64,000 nucleotides of DNA. Origin: Leifsonia sp. AG29 (GTDB taxonomy: Bacteria > Actinomycetota > Actinomycetes > Actinomycetales > Microbacteriaceae). How positions within the stretch are numbered: the stretch's first letter is position 1; each line of letters begins with the position of its first letter. Both the position numbers and the translations under genes were made by a program. Where the stretch lies: positions 1,488,001 to 1,552,000 of the forward strand of contig NZ_VMSF01000001.1 of NCBI RefSeq assembly GCF_009765225.1, written 5' to 3'. The notes beneath the pieces are model-generated. The model was not told where the DNA came from. It saw only the letters and a list, made by a program, of their open reading frames with translations, and ran no database searches. Of the stretch, positions 37,261 to 45,484 are shown piece after piece.

Positions 37261-37487
37261 GCTCCGGGCGGTCCGAGGCCGGGAATGTCGGTGGGGCCTG
37301 GCAGGTTGGCATCCGACAGCGGCTGTGCACCGAATACGACGTGCAGACCGATTCCCGACGGAAGGGGGGCCCGCGTGCGACGGACCCTGGATGCCACATT
37401 TCGACGCAATTCGTTGCCAAAATCACCGAACGCTGTTTGGGTGGAGAGGATGGCAACTCCAGCCCCCACCCGAGATCGGTCGCGATC

Positions 37488-38375
37488 GTGATCGAATTCC
37501 GGTCGGTGACCAAGCGGTTCCCCGACGGGACGCTGGCGGTCGACGACTTCTCGCTCGTCATCCCGTCCCGTGAGATCACCGTCCTCGTCGGCTCCTCCGG
37601 CTCCGGGAAGACGACGATCCTCCGGATGATCAACCGGATGGTCGACCCGTCGAGCGGAACGATCGAGATCGACGGCGAAGACGTCCAGCAGCTCAAGCCG
37701 GTGGCGCTCCGGCGGAGCATCGGCTACGTCATGCAGAACTCCGGCCTGCTCCCGCACCGCAAGGTGGTCGACAACATCGCGACGGTCCCGCTCCTGAAGG
37801 GCGTGAAGCGCAAGGAGGCGCGGTCGCGCGCCCTCGAGCTGATGGACACCGTGGGGCTCGAGCGCTCGCTCGCCGACCGCTACCCGAGCCAGCTGTCGGG
37901 CGGCCAGCAGCAGCGCGTCGGCGTGGCGCGCGGTCTCGCCGTCGACCCGAACATCCTCCTGATGGACGAGCCCTTCGGCGCCGTCGACCCGATCGTCCGC
38001 GACGAGCTCCAGAACGAGCTGCTCCGCCTGCAGCGCGAGCTCGGCAAGACGGTCGTCTTCGTCACCCACGACATCGACGAGGCGTTCAAGCTGGGCGACC
38101 AGGTGGTCATCTTCCGGAAGGGCGGCGTCGTCGCGCAGAAGGGCACGCCCTCCGAGATCCTCGCCGCCCCGGTCGACGATTTCGTCGCCTCCTTCATCGG
38201 CGCCGAGCGGGGGAGGCGGTCGCTGCACCTCGAGCAGACACCGACCGGCTCCGTGCTGGTGGACGCCGACGGGCGTCCCGCGGGCGTGCTCGACCGGGCA
38301 CACCCCCACTCCGAGGCAAAGGCCGCGACCGTTCCGGTCGCGGGTGCTCCGGCGCAGGGTGAGGACCTCTCGTGA
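37488..38375 (+). CDS. opuCA: Compatible-solute (OpuC-type) ABC transporter ATP-binding protein
   Basis: 295 residues from GTG 37488, placed where the ABC fold begins (IEFRSVTKRF); codons upstream in this frame lack protein character. Walker A is GSSGSGKTT near 35, the signature LSGGQQQR near 132, Walker B ILLMDEPFGAVD and the switch His in VTHDIDE. OpuCA/OpuA ATPases usually carry two CBS domains at the C-terminus for osmotic sensing; here only about 60 residues follow the ATPase, so the pair is missing or reduced to a remnant (ADGRPAGVLDR). The stop overlaps the permease start (GTGA). Confidence 0.92.
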   Translation: MIEFRSVTKRFPDGTLAVDDFSLVIPSREITVLVGSSGSGKTTILRMINRMVDPSSGTIEIDGEDVQQLKPVALRRSIGYVMQNSGLLPHRKVVDNIATVPLLKGVKRKEARSRALELMDTVGLERSLADRYPSQLSGGQQQRVGVARGLAVDPNILLMDEPFGAVDPIVRDELQNELLRLQRELGKTVVFVTHDIDEAFKLGDQVVIFRKGGVVAQKGTPSEILAAPVDDFVASFIGAERGRRSLHLEQTPTGSVLVDADGRPAGVLDRAHPHSEAKAATVPVAGAPAQGEDLS

Positions 38376-39061
38376 GCTTCCTGTGGTCGAATCTCGGCCA
38401 GGTCTGGAGTCTCACACTCGCACACGTGTGGCTGAGCGCCATCCCGATCGTCGTCGGCTTCATCCTCTCCCTCCCGATCGGCTGGGTCGCCAACCGCTAC
38501 CAGGTGAGCCGGCCGGTGCTGCTGACCATCGGCGGCATCCTGTACGCCATCCCGTCGCTTCCGTTGTTCTTCGCGATGCCTGCGCTGATCGGAACGAAGA
38601 TCCTCGACCCGGCCAACGTCGTGGTCGCGCTCAGCATCTACGCGCTCGCGCTCATGGTGCGGACCGCATCCGATGCCCTCGCGTCGGTCCCGGGCGACGT
38701 GATCGATTCGGCGACGGCGATCGGGTTCTCCGCCTGGAAGCGGTTCTGGACCGTCGAACTGCCCCTGGCGGGTCCGGTCCTGCTCGCCGGGCTCCGTGTG
38801 GTGTCGGTGAGCACGGTGAGCCTCGTCAGCGTCGGAGCTCTGCTCGGCGTGCTCAATCTGGGCTATCTGTTCACCGACGGCCTCAACCGGGCGTACACCG
38901 AAGAGGTCGCCGTCGGGATCGTCATGATCATGATCGTGGCTCTCGTCTTCGACCTGGTGCTCGTCGTACTCGGACGCCTCGTGCTGCCGTGGACGCACCG
39001 GGACCGCCGGGCCCGGCGTCTCGGCAGCGCGGCCGCGATGAAGGCGGTGACCGGCGCATGA
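38372..39061 (+). CDS. opuCB: Compatible-solute ABC transporter permease
   Basis: 229 residues from GTG 38372, overlapping the ATPase stop. Five or six membrane segments are visible, with the EAA-like loop ATAIGFSAWKRFWTVELP near 110. It is the first of two permeases, as in OpuC and related betaine/choline/carnitine importers. The stop overlaps the next permease (ATGA). Confidence 0.92.
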   Translation: MSFLWSNLGQVWSLTLAHVWLSAIPIVVGFILSLPIGWVANRYQVSRPVLLTIGGILYAIPSLPLFFAMPALIGTKILDPANVVVALSIYALALMVRTASDALASVPGDVIDSATAIGFSAWKRFWTVELPLAGPVLLAGLRVVSVSTVSLVSVGALLGVLNLGYLFTDGLNRAYTEEVAVGIVMIMIVALVFDLVLVVLGRLVLPWTHRDRRARRLGSAAAMKAVTGA

Positions 39062-39801
39062 CCGACTTCGTCGCCGCCTTCGGCTGGCTCACCGACCCGG
39101 CTCACTGGATGGGCCCGGGCGGCATCCCCGTGCGGACGCTCGAGCACATCTGGTACTCGTTCCTGACGCTGATACTCGCCGCGGCGATCGCCCTGCCGAT
39201 CGGTTTCGCGGTGGGTCACACCGGTCGGTTCCGGGGCCTGTCCGTCGGCGTGTCAGGTGCGCTGCGCGCTCTCCCCACGCTGGGTCTGGTCATCTACCTG
39301 GCCCTCCTGACCACGAACCTCACCATCGTCCCTCCGCTGATCGCCCTCACCATCCTCGCGATCCCACCGGTGCTCGCGGGCGCCTATTCCGGGCTGCAGT
39401 CGGTCGACCGGCAGACGATCGACGCCGCCCGAGGGATCGGGATGACGGCCTGGCAGGTGTTCACCAAGGTCGAGCTGCCGCTCTCGCTGCCGCTCGTGAT
39501 CGGCGGTGTGCGGTCGGGCGGCCTCCAGGTGATCGCGACCTGGACCGTCGCTGCCATCCTGCCCGTGGGCGGCCTCGGGCGCTTCCTCATCGACGGCCTC
39601 GCCGTGCAGGACTATCCCCAGATGCTGGGCGGATCCATCATCGTCGTCCTGCTCGCCCTGGTCACCGACGGCGTGTTCGCGATCGTCCAGAAGATCGTGG
39701 TGCCGAGAGGCGTCGCGGCCGGGGCGGTCCGCACCTCCCACACCAAGGACCAGAGCCGCGCGTTCGGGATCACCCTCCCCGGGCGCCAGGCCGACCTCTA
39801 G
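39058..39801 (+). CDS. opuCD: Compatible-solute ABC transporter permease
   Basis: 247 residues from ATG 39058, overlapping the previous stop. Membrane segments alternate with the loop DAARGIGMTAWQVFTKVELP near 122, the ATPase docking site. The two permeases are homologous and should form a heterodimer. The substrate-binding lipoprotein gene follows after 56 bases. Confidence 0.92.
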   Translation: MTDFVAAFGWLTDPAHWMGPGGIPVRTLEHIWYSFLTLILAAAIALPIGFAVGHTGRFRGLSVGVSGALRALPTLGLVIYLALLTTNLTIVPPLIALTILAIPPVLAGAYSGLQSVDRQTIDAARGIGMTAWQVFTKVELPLSLPLVIGGVRSGGLQVIATWTVAAILPVGGLGRFLIDGLAVQDYPQMLGGSIIVVLLALVTDGVFAIVQKIVVPRGVAAGAVRTSHTKDQSRAFGITLPGRQADL

Positions 39802-39857
39802 ACCCGCACCACGATCCGTTCCACGCACCACTGCACACAGAGAAGAAAGAAGACACC

Positions 39858-40802
39858 ATGTTCCGATCCACGAAGGCCCGCGTAGCGGCCGGCGTGCTCG
39901 CGGCCGGAGCCCTGCTCGCGCTCAGCGCGTGCTCGTCCGGTGGCGGCGCGTTCAGCACGGACTCCAGCTCCTCCTCGGCCGGCTCGGGCTCCGGGGGCTC
40001 CATCACGGTGGGTTCCGCCGCCTTCGGCGAGTCCGAGATCCTCATGCAGATCTACGGCCAGGCCCTCGCAGCCAACGGCGTCAAGGTCTCGTACAAGCCG
40101 AGCATCGGCCAGCGCGACGTCTACCTCAAGGCGCTCCAGGACGGCTCCATCGACCTCATCCCCGAGTACAGCGGCAACCTGCTGCAGTTCTACGACAAGA
40201 ACAGCACCGCCAGCTCCAGCAAGGACGTCTACGCGGCACTGAACGACGCCCTGCCGAAGGGCTACGAGGTGCTCGACCAGTCGGAGGCGCAGGACGCCGA
40301 CTCGTACAACGTCACCAAGGAGTTCTCGCAGAAGTACAACGTGAAGAGCCTCGACGACCTGAAGAAGGTGACGGAGCCGCTCACCGTGGGCGCGAACCCC
40401 GAGTTCGAGACACGTCCCTACGGGATCCCGGGACTCAAGTCCTCCTACGGCGTGACCGCGACCCTGAAGCCGATCAACGACTCGGGTGGCCCGCTGACGG
40501 TCGCCGCGCTCAAGAACGGCGACGTGCAGCTGGCCGACATCTACACGACGACGCCCGCGATCAAGGACAACGGCTTCGTGACCCTGAAGGACCCCAGGAG
40601 CCTGATCGCGGCGCAGAACATCCTGCCGCTGATCAACAGCTCGAAGGCCTCCGACAAGGTCAAGTCGGTCCTCAACGCCGTCTCCAAGGAGCTCACCACC
40701 GACGACCTCATCCAGCTCAACGGTGAGAACCAGGGCGCGAGCAAGACCCAGCCCGATGTTCTCGCGAAGGAGTGGCTGAAGCAGCACCCGATCAAGGGCT
40801 GA
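39858..40802 (+). CDS. opuCC: Compatible-solute ABC transporter substrate-binding lipoprotein
   Basis: 314 residues from ATG 39858, preceded by an A/G-rich site (AGAAAGAAG). The signal peptide ends LSAC, then a Ser/Gly-rich linker. The mature domain starts ITVGSAAFGESEILMQIY and has SIDLIPEYSGNLLQFYD, typical of the OpuAC/ProX-like fold (PF04069) binding quaternary amines such as betaine, choline or carnitine. The exact ligand is not deducible. It ends the operon ahead of a clear terminator. Confidence 0.93.
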   Translation: MFRSTKARVAAGVLAAGALLALSACSSGGGAFSTDSSSSSAGSGSGGSITVGSAAFGESEILMQIYGQALAANGVKVSYKPSIGQRDVYLKALQDGSIDLIPEYSGNLLQFYDKNSTASSSKDVYAALNDALPKGYEVLDQSEAQDADSYNVTKEFSQKYNVKSLDDLKKVTEPLTVGANPEFETRPYGIPGLKSSYGVTATLKPINDSGGPLTVAALKNGDVQLADIYTTTPAIKDNGFVTLKDPRSLIAAQNILPLINSSKASDKVKSVLNAVSKELTTDDLIQLNGENQGASKTQPDVLAKEWLKQHPIKG

Positions 40803-40819
40803 CTCCACCCCTCCACGAC

Positions 40820-40850
40820 GCGGCGGCTCGGGCGACCGGGCCGCCGCTTT
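40820..40850 (+). terminator. Terminator of the opuC operon
   Basis: GCGGCGGC (40820-40827) and GCCGCCGC (40840-40847) form a perfect 8-bp stem with a 12-base loop, followed by TTT and a T-rich stretch. It lies 18 bases after the opuCC stop. Confidence 0.8.
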
Positions 40851-40872
40851 CGTCGTCTCAAGCGGTCTTCTG

Positions 40873-40926
40873 CATTCGTGCCGAATGTCGCTTTCTGAGC
40901 CGCCGTCGCCTACATTCGTGACGAAT
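40873..40926. promoter_or_regulatory. Two near-identical palindromes 40 bases apart
   Basis: CATTCGTGCCGAATG (40873-40887) and CATTCGTGACGAATC (40913-40927) share ATTCG-N3-CGAAT. The second covers the stop codon of the minus-strand TetR gene. The size and symmetry fit TetR-type operators, but no gene start is adjacent, so the target is unclear. Confidence 0.45.
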
Positions 40927-41536
40927 CTCGCCCCTCCGGCGGGGCGGATGCGGACGGCGCCGCGGCCAGCAACGACCAGAAGCTCTCCACGGCGCTGACC
41001 ATGTCCGCTGTGTCGTCGAGCATCCATTGCACCTGCATGCCGTCCGCGACCGCGACGCTCAGGCGGGCGAGCTGCCGCGCGTCGACGTCACTGCGGACGC
41101 GGCCGGCGTCCTGCTCCGAGCGGATGTACGCCTCCAGGGCGCCCACGATGGAGGCGTATCTCTCCACGAAGTAGTCGTGGCCCGGGTGGTCCGGGTCCGC
41201 CGCCTCGGCCGAGATGGTGGCGTACAGCTGGACGAGGCCCGGGACCTCCGCGTTGTGCCGGATCACCCGGGTGAGGCCGGCGAAAGCGTCCTGCCGGGCG
41301 GCGTCGAGCCCCTCGCCCCGGGTGTCGACCTCGTCGCGCTTCCGGAGGACCTCGGCGAACAGCTCCTCCTTCGAGGAGAAGTGATGCAGCAGACCCGCCT
41401 GGCTCAACCCGACGGACTCGGCGATCTCCCGCAGGGAGGCCTTCCGGTAGCCCTTCTCGGCGAACACCTCGAGGGCCCGGGTGAGGATCTCCTCCCGCTT
41501 GGCGATCCCCTTCGCGTATGACCCCTTCTTCGGCAT
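40910..41536 (-). CDS. TetR-family transcriptional regulator
   Basis: 208 residues from ATG 41536, a leaderless-type start with TAGCAT 6 bases upstream. The helix-turn-helix is at about 14-60: ILTRALEVFAEKGYRKASLREI, SVGLSQAGLLHHF. The C-terminal part resembles the BetI/AcrR-type fold. Its target is unknown. The paired palindromes at its 3' end and the 13-bp inverted repeat just upstream are candidate sites. Confidence 0.92.
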   Translation of the reverse strand: MPKKGSYAKGIAKREEILTRALEVFAEKGYRKASLREIAESVGLSQAGLLHHFSSKEELFAEVLRKRDEVDTRGEGLDAARQDAFAGLTRVIRHNAEVPGLVQLYATISAEAADPDHPGHDYFVERYASIVGALEAYIRSEQDAGRVRSDVDARQLARLSVAVADGMQVQWMLDDTADMVSAVESFWSLLAAAPSASAPPEGRDSSRM

Positions 41537-41542
41537 ACCGGA

Positions 41543-41599
41543 ATGCTACCGGCGCGCCGAGTGCTGTCCCGCGGCGCACGCCGGTGGGCGCGCCGGTAG
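41543..41599 (-). promoter_or_regulatory. Leaderless -10 box and 13-bp inverted repeat upstream of the second tetR
   Basis: TAGCAT (41543-41548, minus strand) lies 6 bases before the ATG at 41536. CTACCGGCGCGCC (41546-41558) and GGCGCGCCGGTAG (41587-41599) are perfect 13-bp arms 28 bases apart, overlapping the -10 box. The repeat could terminate the M56 peptidase transcript or act as an operator. Confidence 0.5.
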
Positions 41600-41618
41600 G
41601 CCGCGGACCGGCCCGCGA

Positions 41619-42560
41619 TCAGCTCGTGAGCACCAGGACCGGAGGAACCAGGACCAGCAGGACGGTGCAAGCGATCACCGTGGCGCGCAGCACCGGACCG
41701 ACGACACGTCCGCCGTGCTCGAGCCGCGACTCCCTCGCCACCAGAGCGCTTCGCCGCTGCTCCGGGGTACGGCGGTCCTTGGGCGCCCCCAGCGCCGCGC
41801 CGGCCTGACCCGTGTCGTCGACGAGCCGGATGGCCTGGGCGAGCACGGCATCGCCGGCGTCACGGCGCGCGGTGTCGTCGGCCAGCATCTCGAGGAGGAG
41901 CGCCACGGCATCCTGCGCCCGGGTCGCGATCGGGAACCAGGGGAGCGCCCGCTTCCACGACCGGAACGCGTCGAGCAGCAGGTGGTGCTTCTGGCGGAGG
42001 TGGGCGCGCTCGTGCGCGACGACGGCGTCGAGCTGGGGCGGGCTGAGGAGGTCGATCATCCCCTCGGAGAGGACGGTCACGCTCCGTGCCCCCGGGAGGC
42101 AGTAGGCGGCCGGCGCGGGGTGATCGATGACCCTCGTGCTCGGTGCGTCGGGCATGGGGGACGAGAGCAGCCGGAGCAGCTCCATGTGCCGGTGACGCTG
42201 GTTGCGGCTGCGAACGGAGGTGAGGGCCAGGTTGAGCAGGAGGTGCGCCGTGAGCAGCACGGCGGCACTCAGCAGGAACGCGTTGAACAGCGTCGCGTGC
42301 GGGGGGAGCGGGCCCGTGAACAGAGCCCCCGCAGCACCCTGGATCCGGCTCACGAGGTCGTCGCCGAACGGCTGCAGCCCGGCCAGAAGGAGCGAGCCGA
42401 TCATCGAGATCCCGCCGGCGAGCGCGATCGACTGCCAGAGGGCGACGGCGAGGACGGGAGCGGCGGTCGGCCACGTCGCTCGCGCGAGGAGGAGGGGGAT
42501 CGGCCAGGCGAGGGCGACGGCGAGCGCGCCGAGCACCAGCGCCGTCGTGTCGACGGCCAC
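41619..42560 (-). CDS. M56-family (BlaR1-like) membrane metallopeptidase
   Basis: 313 residues from GTG 42560, 3 bases after the blaI stop. Three or four membrane segments surround a cytoplasmic zinc-peptidase domain with HERAH (H183-E184-H187) and the downstream LLEMLADDTARRDA that supplies the third ligand. In BlaR1/MecR1 this domain cleaves the BlaI repressor on signal. This version lacks the extracellular penicillin-binding sensor domain, so the signal is something else. The pairing with BlaI suggests a two-gene induction switch for the divergent cyd genes. Confidence 0.9.
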   Translation of the reverse strand: MAVDTTALVLGALAVALAWPIPLLLARATWPTAAPVLAVALWQSIALAGGISMIGSLLLAGLQPFGDDLVSRIQGAAGALFTGPLPPHATLFNAFLLSAAVLLTAHLLLNLALTSVRSRNQRHRHMELLRLLSSPMPDAPSTRVIDHPAPAAYCLPGARSVTVLSEGMIDLLSPPQLDAVVAHERAHLRQKHHLLLDAFRSWKRALPWFPIATRAQDAVALLLEMLADDTARRDAGDAVLAQAIRLVDDTGQAGAALGAPKDRRTPEQRRSALVARESRLEHGGRVVGPVLRATVIACTVLLVLVPPVLVLTS

Positions 42561-42563
42561 GTG

Positions 42564-42932
42564 TCAGCTGGCGCGCGCGTCGAGCAGCCGGCGGAGGACC
42601 TGCGCCTCCGAGTCGTCGACCGTGCCGACGAAGTAGGCGAGCGCGGCACTCCGGTCGGAGGACGACTCGAGGACCTCCCGCATGAGGTCGGCGACATGGC
42701 CGGCCCGGCTGAGCGCGGACGTGTAGAGGTGCGGACGCGCGTCACGATCGCGCCGGACGAAACCCTTGGACTCCAGGCGCGAGAGGACGGTGAGGACGGT
42801 GGTCAGCGCCGGCGGCTTGTGGTCGCCCCGGGTAGCGGCGAGCTTGTCGCGGAGGTCGTTGGCGCTGATGGGCGCGCCGTCGTCCCACAGGGCGTCCATG
42901 ACCGCGCGTTCCAGTTCTCCGAGATTTGCCAC
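42564..42932 (-). CDS. BlaI/MecI/CopY-family repressor
   Basis: 122 residues from GTG 42932. The N-terminal winged helix (LGELERAVMDALWDDG, ALTTVLTVLSRLESKGFVRR) is typical of BlaI, followed by a dimerisation helix bundle. The start follows TATCCT by 6 bases, so the mRNA is probably leaderless. Two perfect palindromes lie between it and cydA. It should repress itself, the M56 peptidase gene and perhaps cydABDC until cleaved or released. Confidence 0.93.
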   Translation of the reverse strand: MANLGELERAVMDALWDDGAPISANDLRDKLAATRGDHKPPALTTVLTVLSRLESKGFVRRDRDARPHLYTSALSRAGHVADLMREVLESSSDRSAALAYFVGTVDDSEAQVLRRLLDARAS

Positions 42933-42938
42933 GACACA

Positions 42939-42944
42939 AGGATA
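42939..42944 (-). promoter_or_regulatory. Leaderless -10 box (TATCCT) of blaI
   Basis: TATCCT on the minus strand is 6 bases from the GTG at 42932. The first BlaI-type palindrome begins about 20 bases upstream and would cover the -35 zone. Confidence 0.6.
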
Positions 42945-42963
42945 CCCGGCGACGCCGCGAATG

Positions 42964-43002
42964 TTCTACACTGCGTAGAAGTAAGTTCTACGACATGTAG
43001 AA
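42964..43002. promoter_or_regulatory. Two BlaI-type operators between blaI and cydA
   Basis: TTCTACactgcGTAGAA (42964-42980) and TTCTACgacatGTAGAA (42986-43002) are perfect palindromes with 6-bp arms, 5-base spacers and centres 22 bases apart, i.e. about two helical turns. BlaI-family dimers bind TAC/GTA-centred inverted repeats of this size (family knowledge). They lie between the start codons of blaI and cydA, so one repressor can control both directions. Confidence 0.8.
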
Positions 43003-43023
43003 GTCGACCGGAAAGGTGACGTC

Positions 43024-44436
43024 GTGCACGATCTCCTCGATCCGCTGCTGCTCTCCCGCTGGCAGTTCGGACTGACCACGATCTACCATTTCCTGTTCGT
43101 CCCCCTCACCATCGGCCTCGTGACCGTCACGGCGATCTTCCAGACGGCCTGGTACCGCACAGGGAAGCCGCACTACCTCCAGCTCACGCACTTCTTCGGG
43201 AAGATCTTCCTCATCAACTTCGCGATGGGCGTCGTCACGGGCATCGTGCAGGAGTTCCAGTTCGGGATGAACTGGTCCAACTACTCCCGCTTCGTGGGGG
43301 ACATCTTCGGCGCGCCGCTCGCCCTGGAGGGCCTCCTGGCGTTCTTCCTGGAGGCGACCTTCATCGGTCTCTGGATCTTCGGCTGGGACAAGCTGCCGCG
43401 CGGCCTCCACCTGGCCACGATCTGGGTCACCGCGATCGGCTCGATCCTGTCGGCGTACTTCATCCTCGCGGCGAACGCGTTCATGCAGAACCCCGTCGGG
43501 TACACGATCGATCATGCGCGCGGCCGGGCGGAGCTCACGGACCTCTGGGCGGTGCTCACCAACAAGGTGGCCCTCGCAGCGTTCCCGCACACGATCTTCG
43601 GGTGCTTCATGGTGTCCGCGGGCCTCATCATCTCGGTCGCGGCCTGGCATCTGTCGCGCGGACACCACCTCGATTCCATGCGCCCCGCTCTGAAGTTCGG
43701 CCTGTGGCTGATGGTCGGCGCGGCGGTGGGGACGGTCATCAGCGGAGACCAGCTCGGGCTCGCCATGGTCGAGACCCAGCCGATGAAGATGGCTGCGGCG
43801 GAGGCGCTGTACAAGACGTCGACCGGCGCGGACGCGTCCTTCTCGATCTTCACGCTCGGAACGCCCGACGGTGTCCACGAACTGTTCTCGATCCGGGTCC
43901 CGTACCTCCTCTCGTTCCTGTCGACCCACACCCTGAACGGGACGGTCGAAGGGATCAACGACTTGAACGCGCAGTACCAGCAGCTCTACGGCCCCGGCGA
44001 CTACACCCCGGTCATCTGGGTGACCTACTGGGCGTTCCGCTGGATGATCGGGCTCGGCATGCTGCACGCCTTCATCGCTGTCGTCGGCCTGTGGCTGACG
44101 AGGAAGGGCCGGATGCCGCAGCACCGCTGGCAGTGGCGGATCGCCATCTGGGGCATGCCGCTGTCGCTGCTCGCGATGATCGTGGGCTGGGTCTTCACGG
44201 AGATGGGCCGGCAGCCGTGGATCGTCTTCAGCCTCATGAAGACGAAGGACGGCGTCTCTCCCGGGACGACGGGACTCGAGGTGCTCATCTCGCTTCTCGC
44301 CTTCACGGCGGTGTACGGCGTGCTCGCCGTCGTCGAGTTCCTGGTCATCAAGCGCGCGGCGCAGAAGGGCCCCGATCCCGTCGAGAAGCATCTCGACGAC
44401 GAGGGCAAGCACGTCCCGGTCGCGACGGTCTACTAG
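43024..44436 (+). CDS. cydA: Cytochrome bd ubiquinol oxidase subunit I
   Basis: 470 residues from GTG 43024 with ribosome site GGAAAGG 7 bases away. About nine membrane segments; the N-terminal SRWQFGLTTIYHFLF contains the heme b595 His, EFQFGMNWS and GRQPW are conserved, and the quinone-binding Q-loop (about 250-315) is of the short type. It binds hemes b558, b595 and d and reduces oxygen to water at high affinity. It is the first gene of cydABDC, behind two BlaI-type operators. Confidence 0.97.
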   Translation: MHDLLDPLLLSRWQFGLTTIYHFLFVPLTIGLVTVTAIFQTAWYRTGKPHYLQLTHFFGKIFLINFAMGVVTGIVQEFQFGMNWSNYSRFVGDIFGAPLALEGLLAFFLEATFIGLWIFGWDKLPRGLHLATIWVTAIGSILSAYFILAANAFMQNPVGYTIDHARGRAELTDLWAVLTNKVALAAFPHTIFGCFMVSAGLIISVAAWHLSRGHHLDSMRPALKFGLWLMVGAAVGTVISGDQLGLAMVETQPMKMAAAEALYKTSTGADASFSIFTLGTPDGVHELFSIRVPYLLSFLSTHTLNGTVEGINDLNAQYQQLYGPGDYTPVIWVTYWAFRWMIGLGMLHAFIAVVGLWLTRKGRMPQHRWQWRIAIWGMPLSLLAMIVGWVFTEMGRQPWIVFSLMKTKDGVSPGTTGLEVLISLLAFTAVYGVLAVVEFLVIKRAAQKGPDPVEKHLDDEGKHVPVATVY

Positions 44437-44451
44437 GAAAGAGGGATTCGG

Positions 44452-45483
44452 ATGGATCTGGCGGTTCTCTGGTTCGGCATCGTCGCGTTCTTCTTCGTCG
44501 GCTACTTCGTGCTCGACGGGTTCGACTTCGGCGTCGGCATGTCGCTGCCCTTCCTGGGCCGCGACGACGTCGACCGTCGCGTGCTGATCAACACGATCGG
44601 CCCGGTGTGGGACCTCAACGAGACCTGGGTGATCGTGGGAGGCGCGGCTCTCTTCGCCGCGTTCCCGGAGTGGTACGCCACGCTGTTCAGCGGCTTCTAC
44701 CTGGCTCTCCTCCTCATCCTCCTCGCGCTGATCGTGCGGGGCGTGTCGTTCGAGTACCGGCATCAGCGTCCGGACGCGCGGTGGAAGCGCTGGTTCGACG
44801 GGATGATCATCGTCGGGTCCGCGGTGCCCTCGTTCCTCTGGGGCGTCGCGTTCGCGAACATCGTCCAGGGCGTGGCGCTCAACGCGCACCACGACTACAC
44901 GGGGACGCTCTTCGACCTCCTCAACGGCTACGCGCTGCTGGGCGGCTTGACCACCCTGCTGCTGTTCTTCACGCACGGGGTGCTGTTCGTCGCGCTGAAG
45001 ACCGACGGCGACATCCGAGTCCGGGCCCGGAGGCTCGCCTCCCGCTCGGGGATCGCGGCGATCGTCGTCGCCGCCGTCTTCCTCGGGTGGACCGCTGCCG
45101 CGCATTTCTCACCGGTTTTCGTCCTGCTCGCGGGGCTCGCGGCTCTGGCGCTCATCGGCTCGTGGATCGCCAACGCCGGGGGAGCGGAGGGGTGGTCGTT
45201 CGGCCTCATGGCGGCGACCATCGCCCTGGCCGTGGTCTCGCTGTTCGCCGCCCTGTTCCCGAACGTCATGCCGTCCTCCCCGAATCCGGAGAACAGCCTG
45301 ACGATCGCGAACGCGTCGAGCTCTCCCTTGACGCTGACGATCATGTCGTGGGTCGCGCTGGTGTTCCTCCCGCTGATCCTCGTCTACCAGGCGTTCACCT
45401 ACTGGATCTTCCGGAAGCGCGTGACGCGCGAGCACATCCCTCAGGAGACCGGGAGCGAGCCCGGGGAACGGGCAGCGGTCTGA
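44452..45483 (+). CDS. cydB: Cytochrome bd ubiquinol oxidase subunit II
   Basis: 343 residues from ATG 44452, with GGAAAGAGGG upstream. About eight membrane segments; the N-terminal WFGIVAFFFVGYFVLDGFDFGVG and NETWVIVGGAALFAAFPEWYA regions are typical. It pairs with CydA in the oxidase. The cydD GTG begins one base after the stop. Confidence 0.97.
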   Translation: MDLAVLWFGIVAFFFVGYFVLDGFDFGVGMSLPFLGRDDVDRRVLINTIGPVWDLNETWVIVGGAALFAAFPEWYATLFSGFYLALLLILLALIVRGVSFEYRHQRPDARWKRWFDGMIIVGSAVPSFLWGVAFANIVQGVALNAHHDYTGTLFDLLNGYALLGGLTTLLLFFTHGVLFVALKTDGDIRVRARRLASRSGIAAIVVAAVFLGWTAAAHFSPVFVLLAGLAALALIGSWIANAGGAEGWSFGLMAATIALAVVSLFAALFPNVMPSSPNPENSLTIANASSSPLTLTIMSWVALVFLPLILVYQAFTYWIFRKRVTREHIPQETGSEPGERAAV

Positions 45484-45484
45484 C

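Noticed and set aside
37261-37487. An N-terminal extension of the OpuC-type ATPase, or a small gene, in the TetR-opuCA gap
   Set aside because: The extended frame runs back through the TetR gene and has no conserved content; no alternative small gene has a convincing start.
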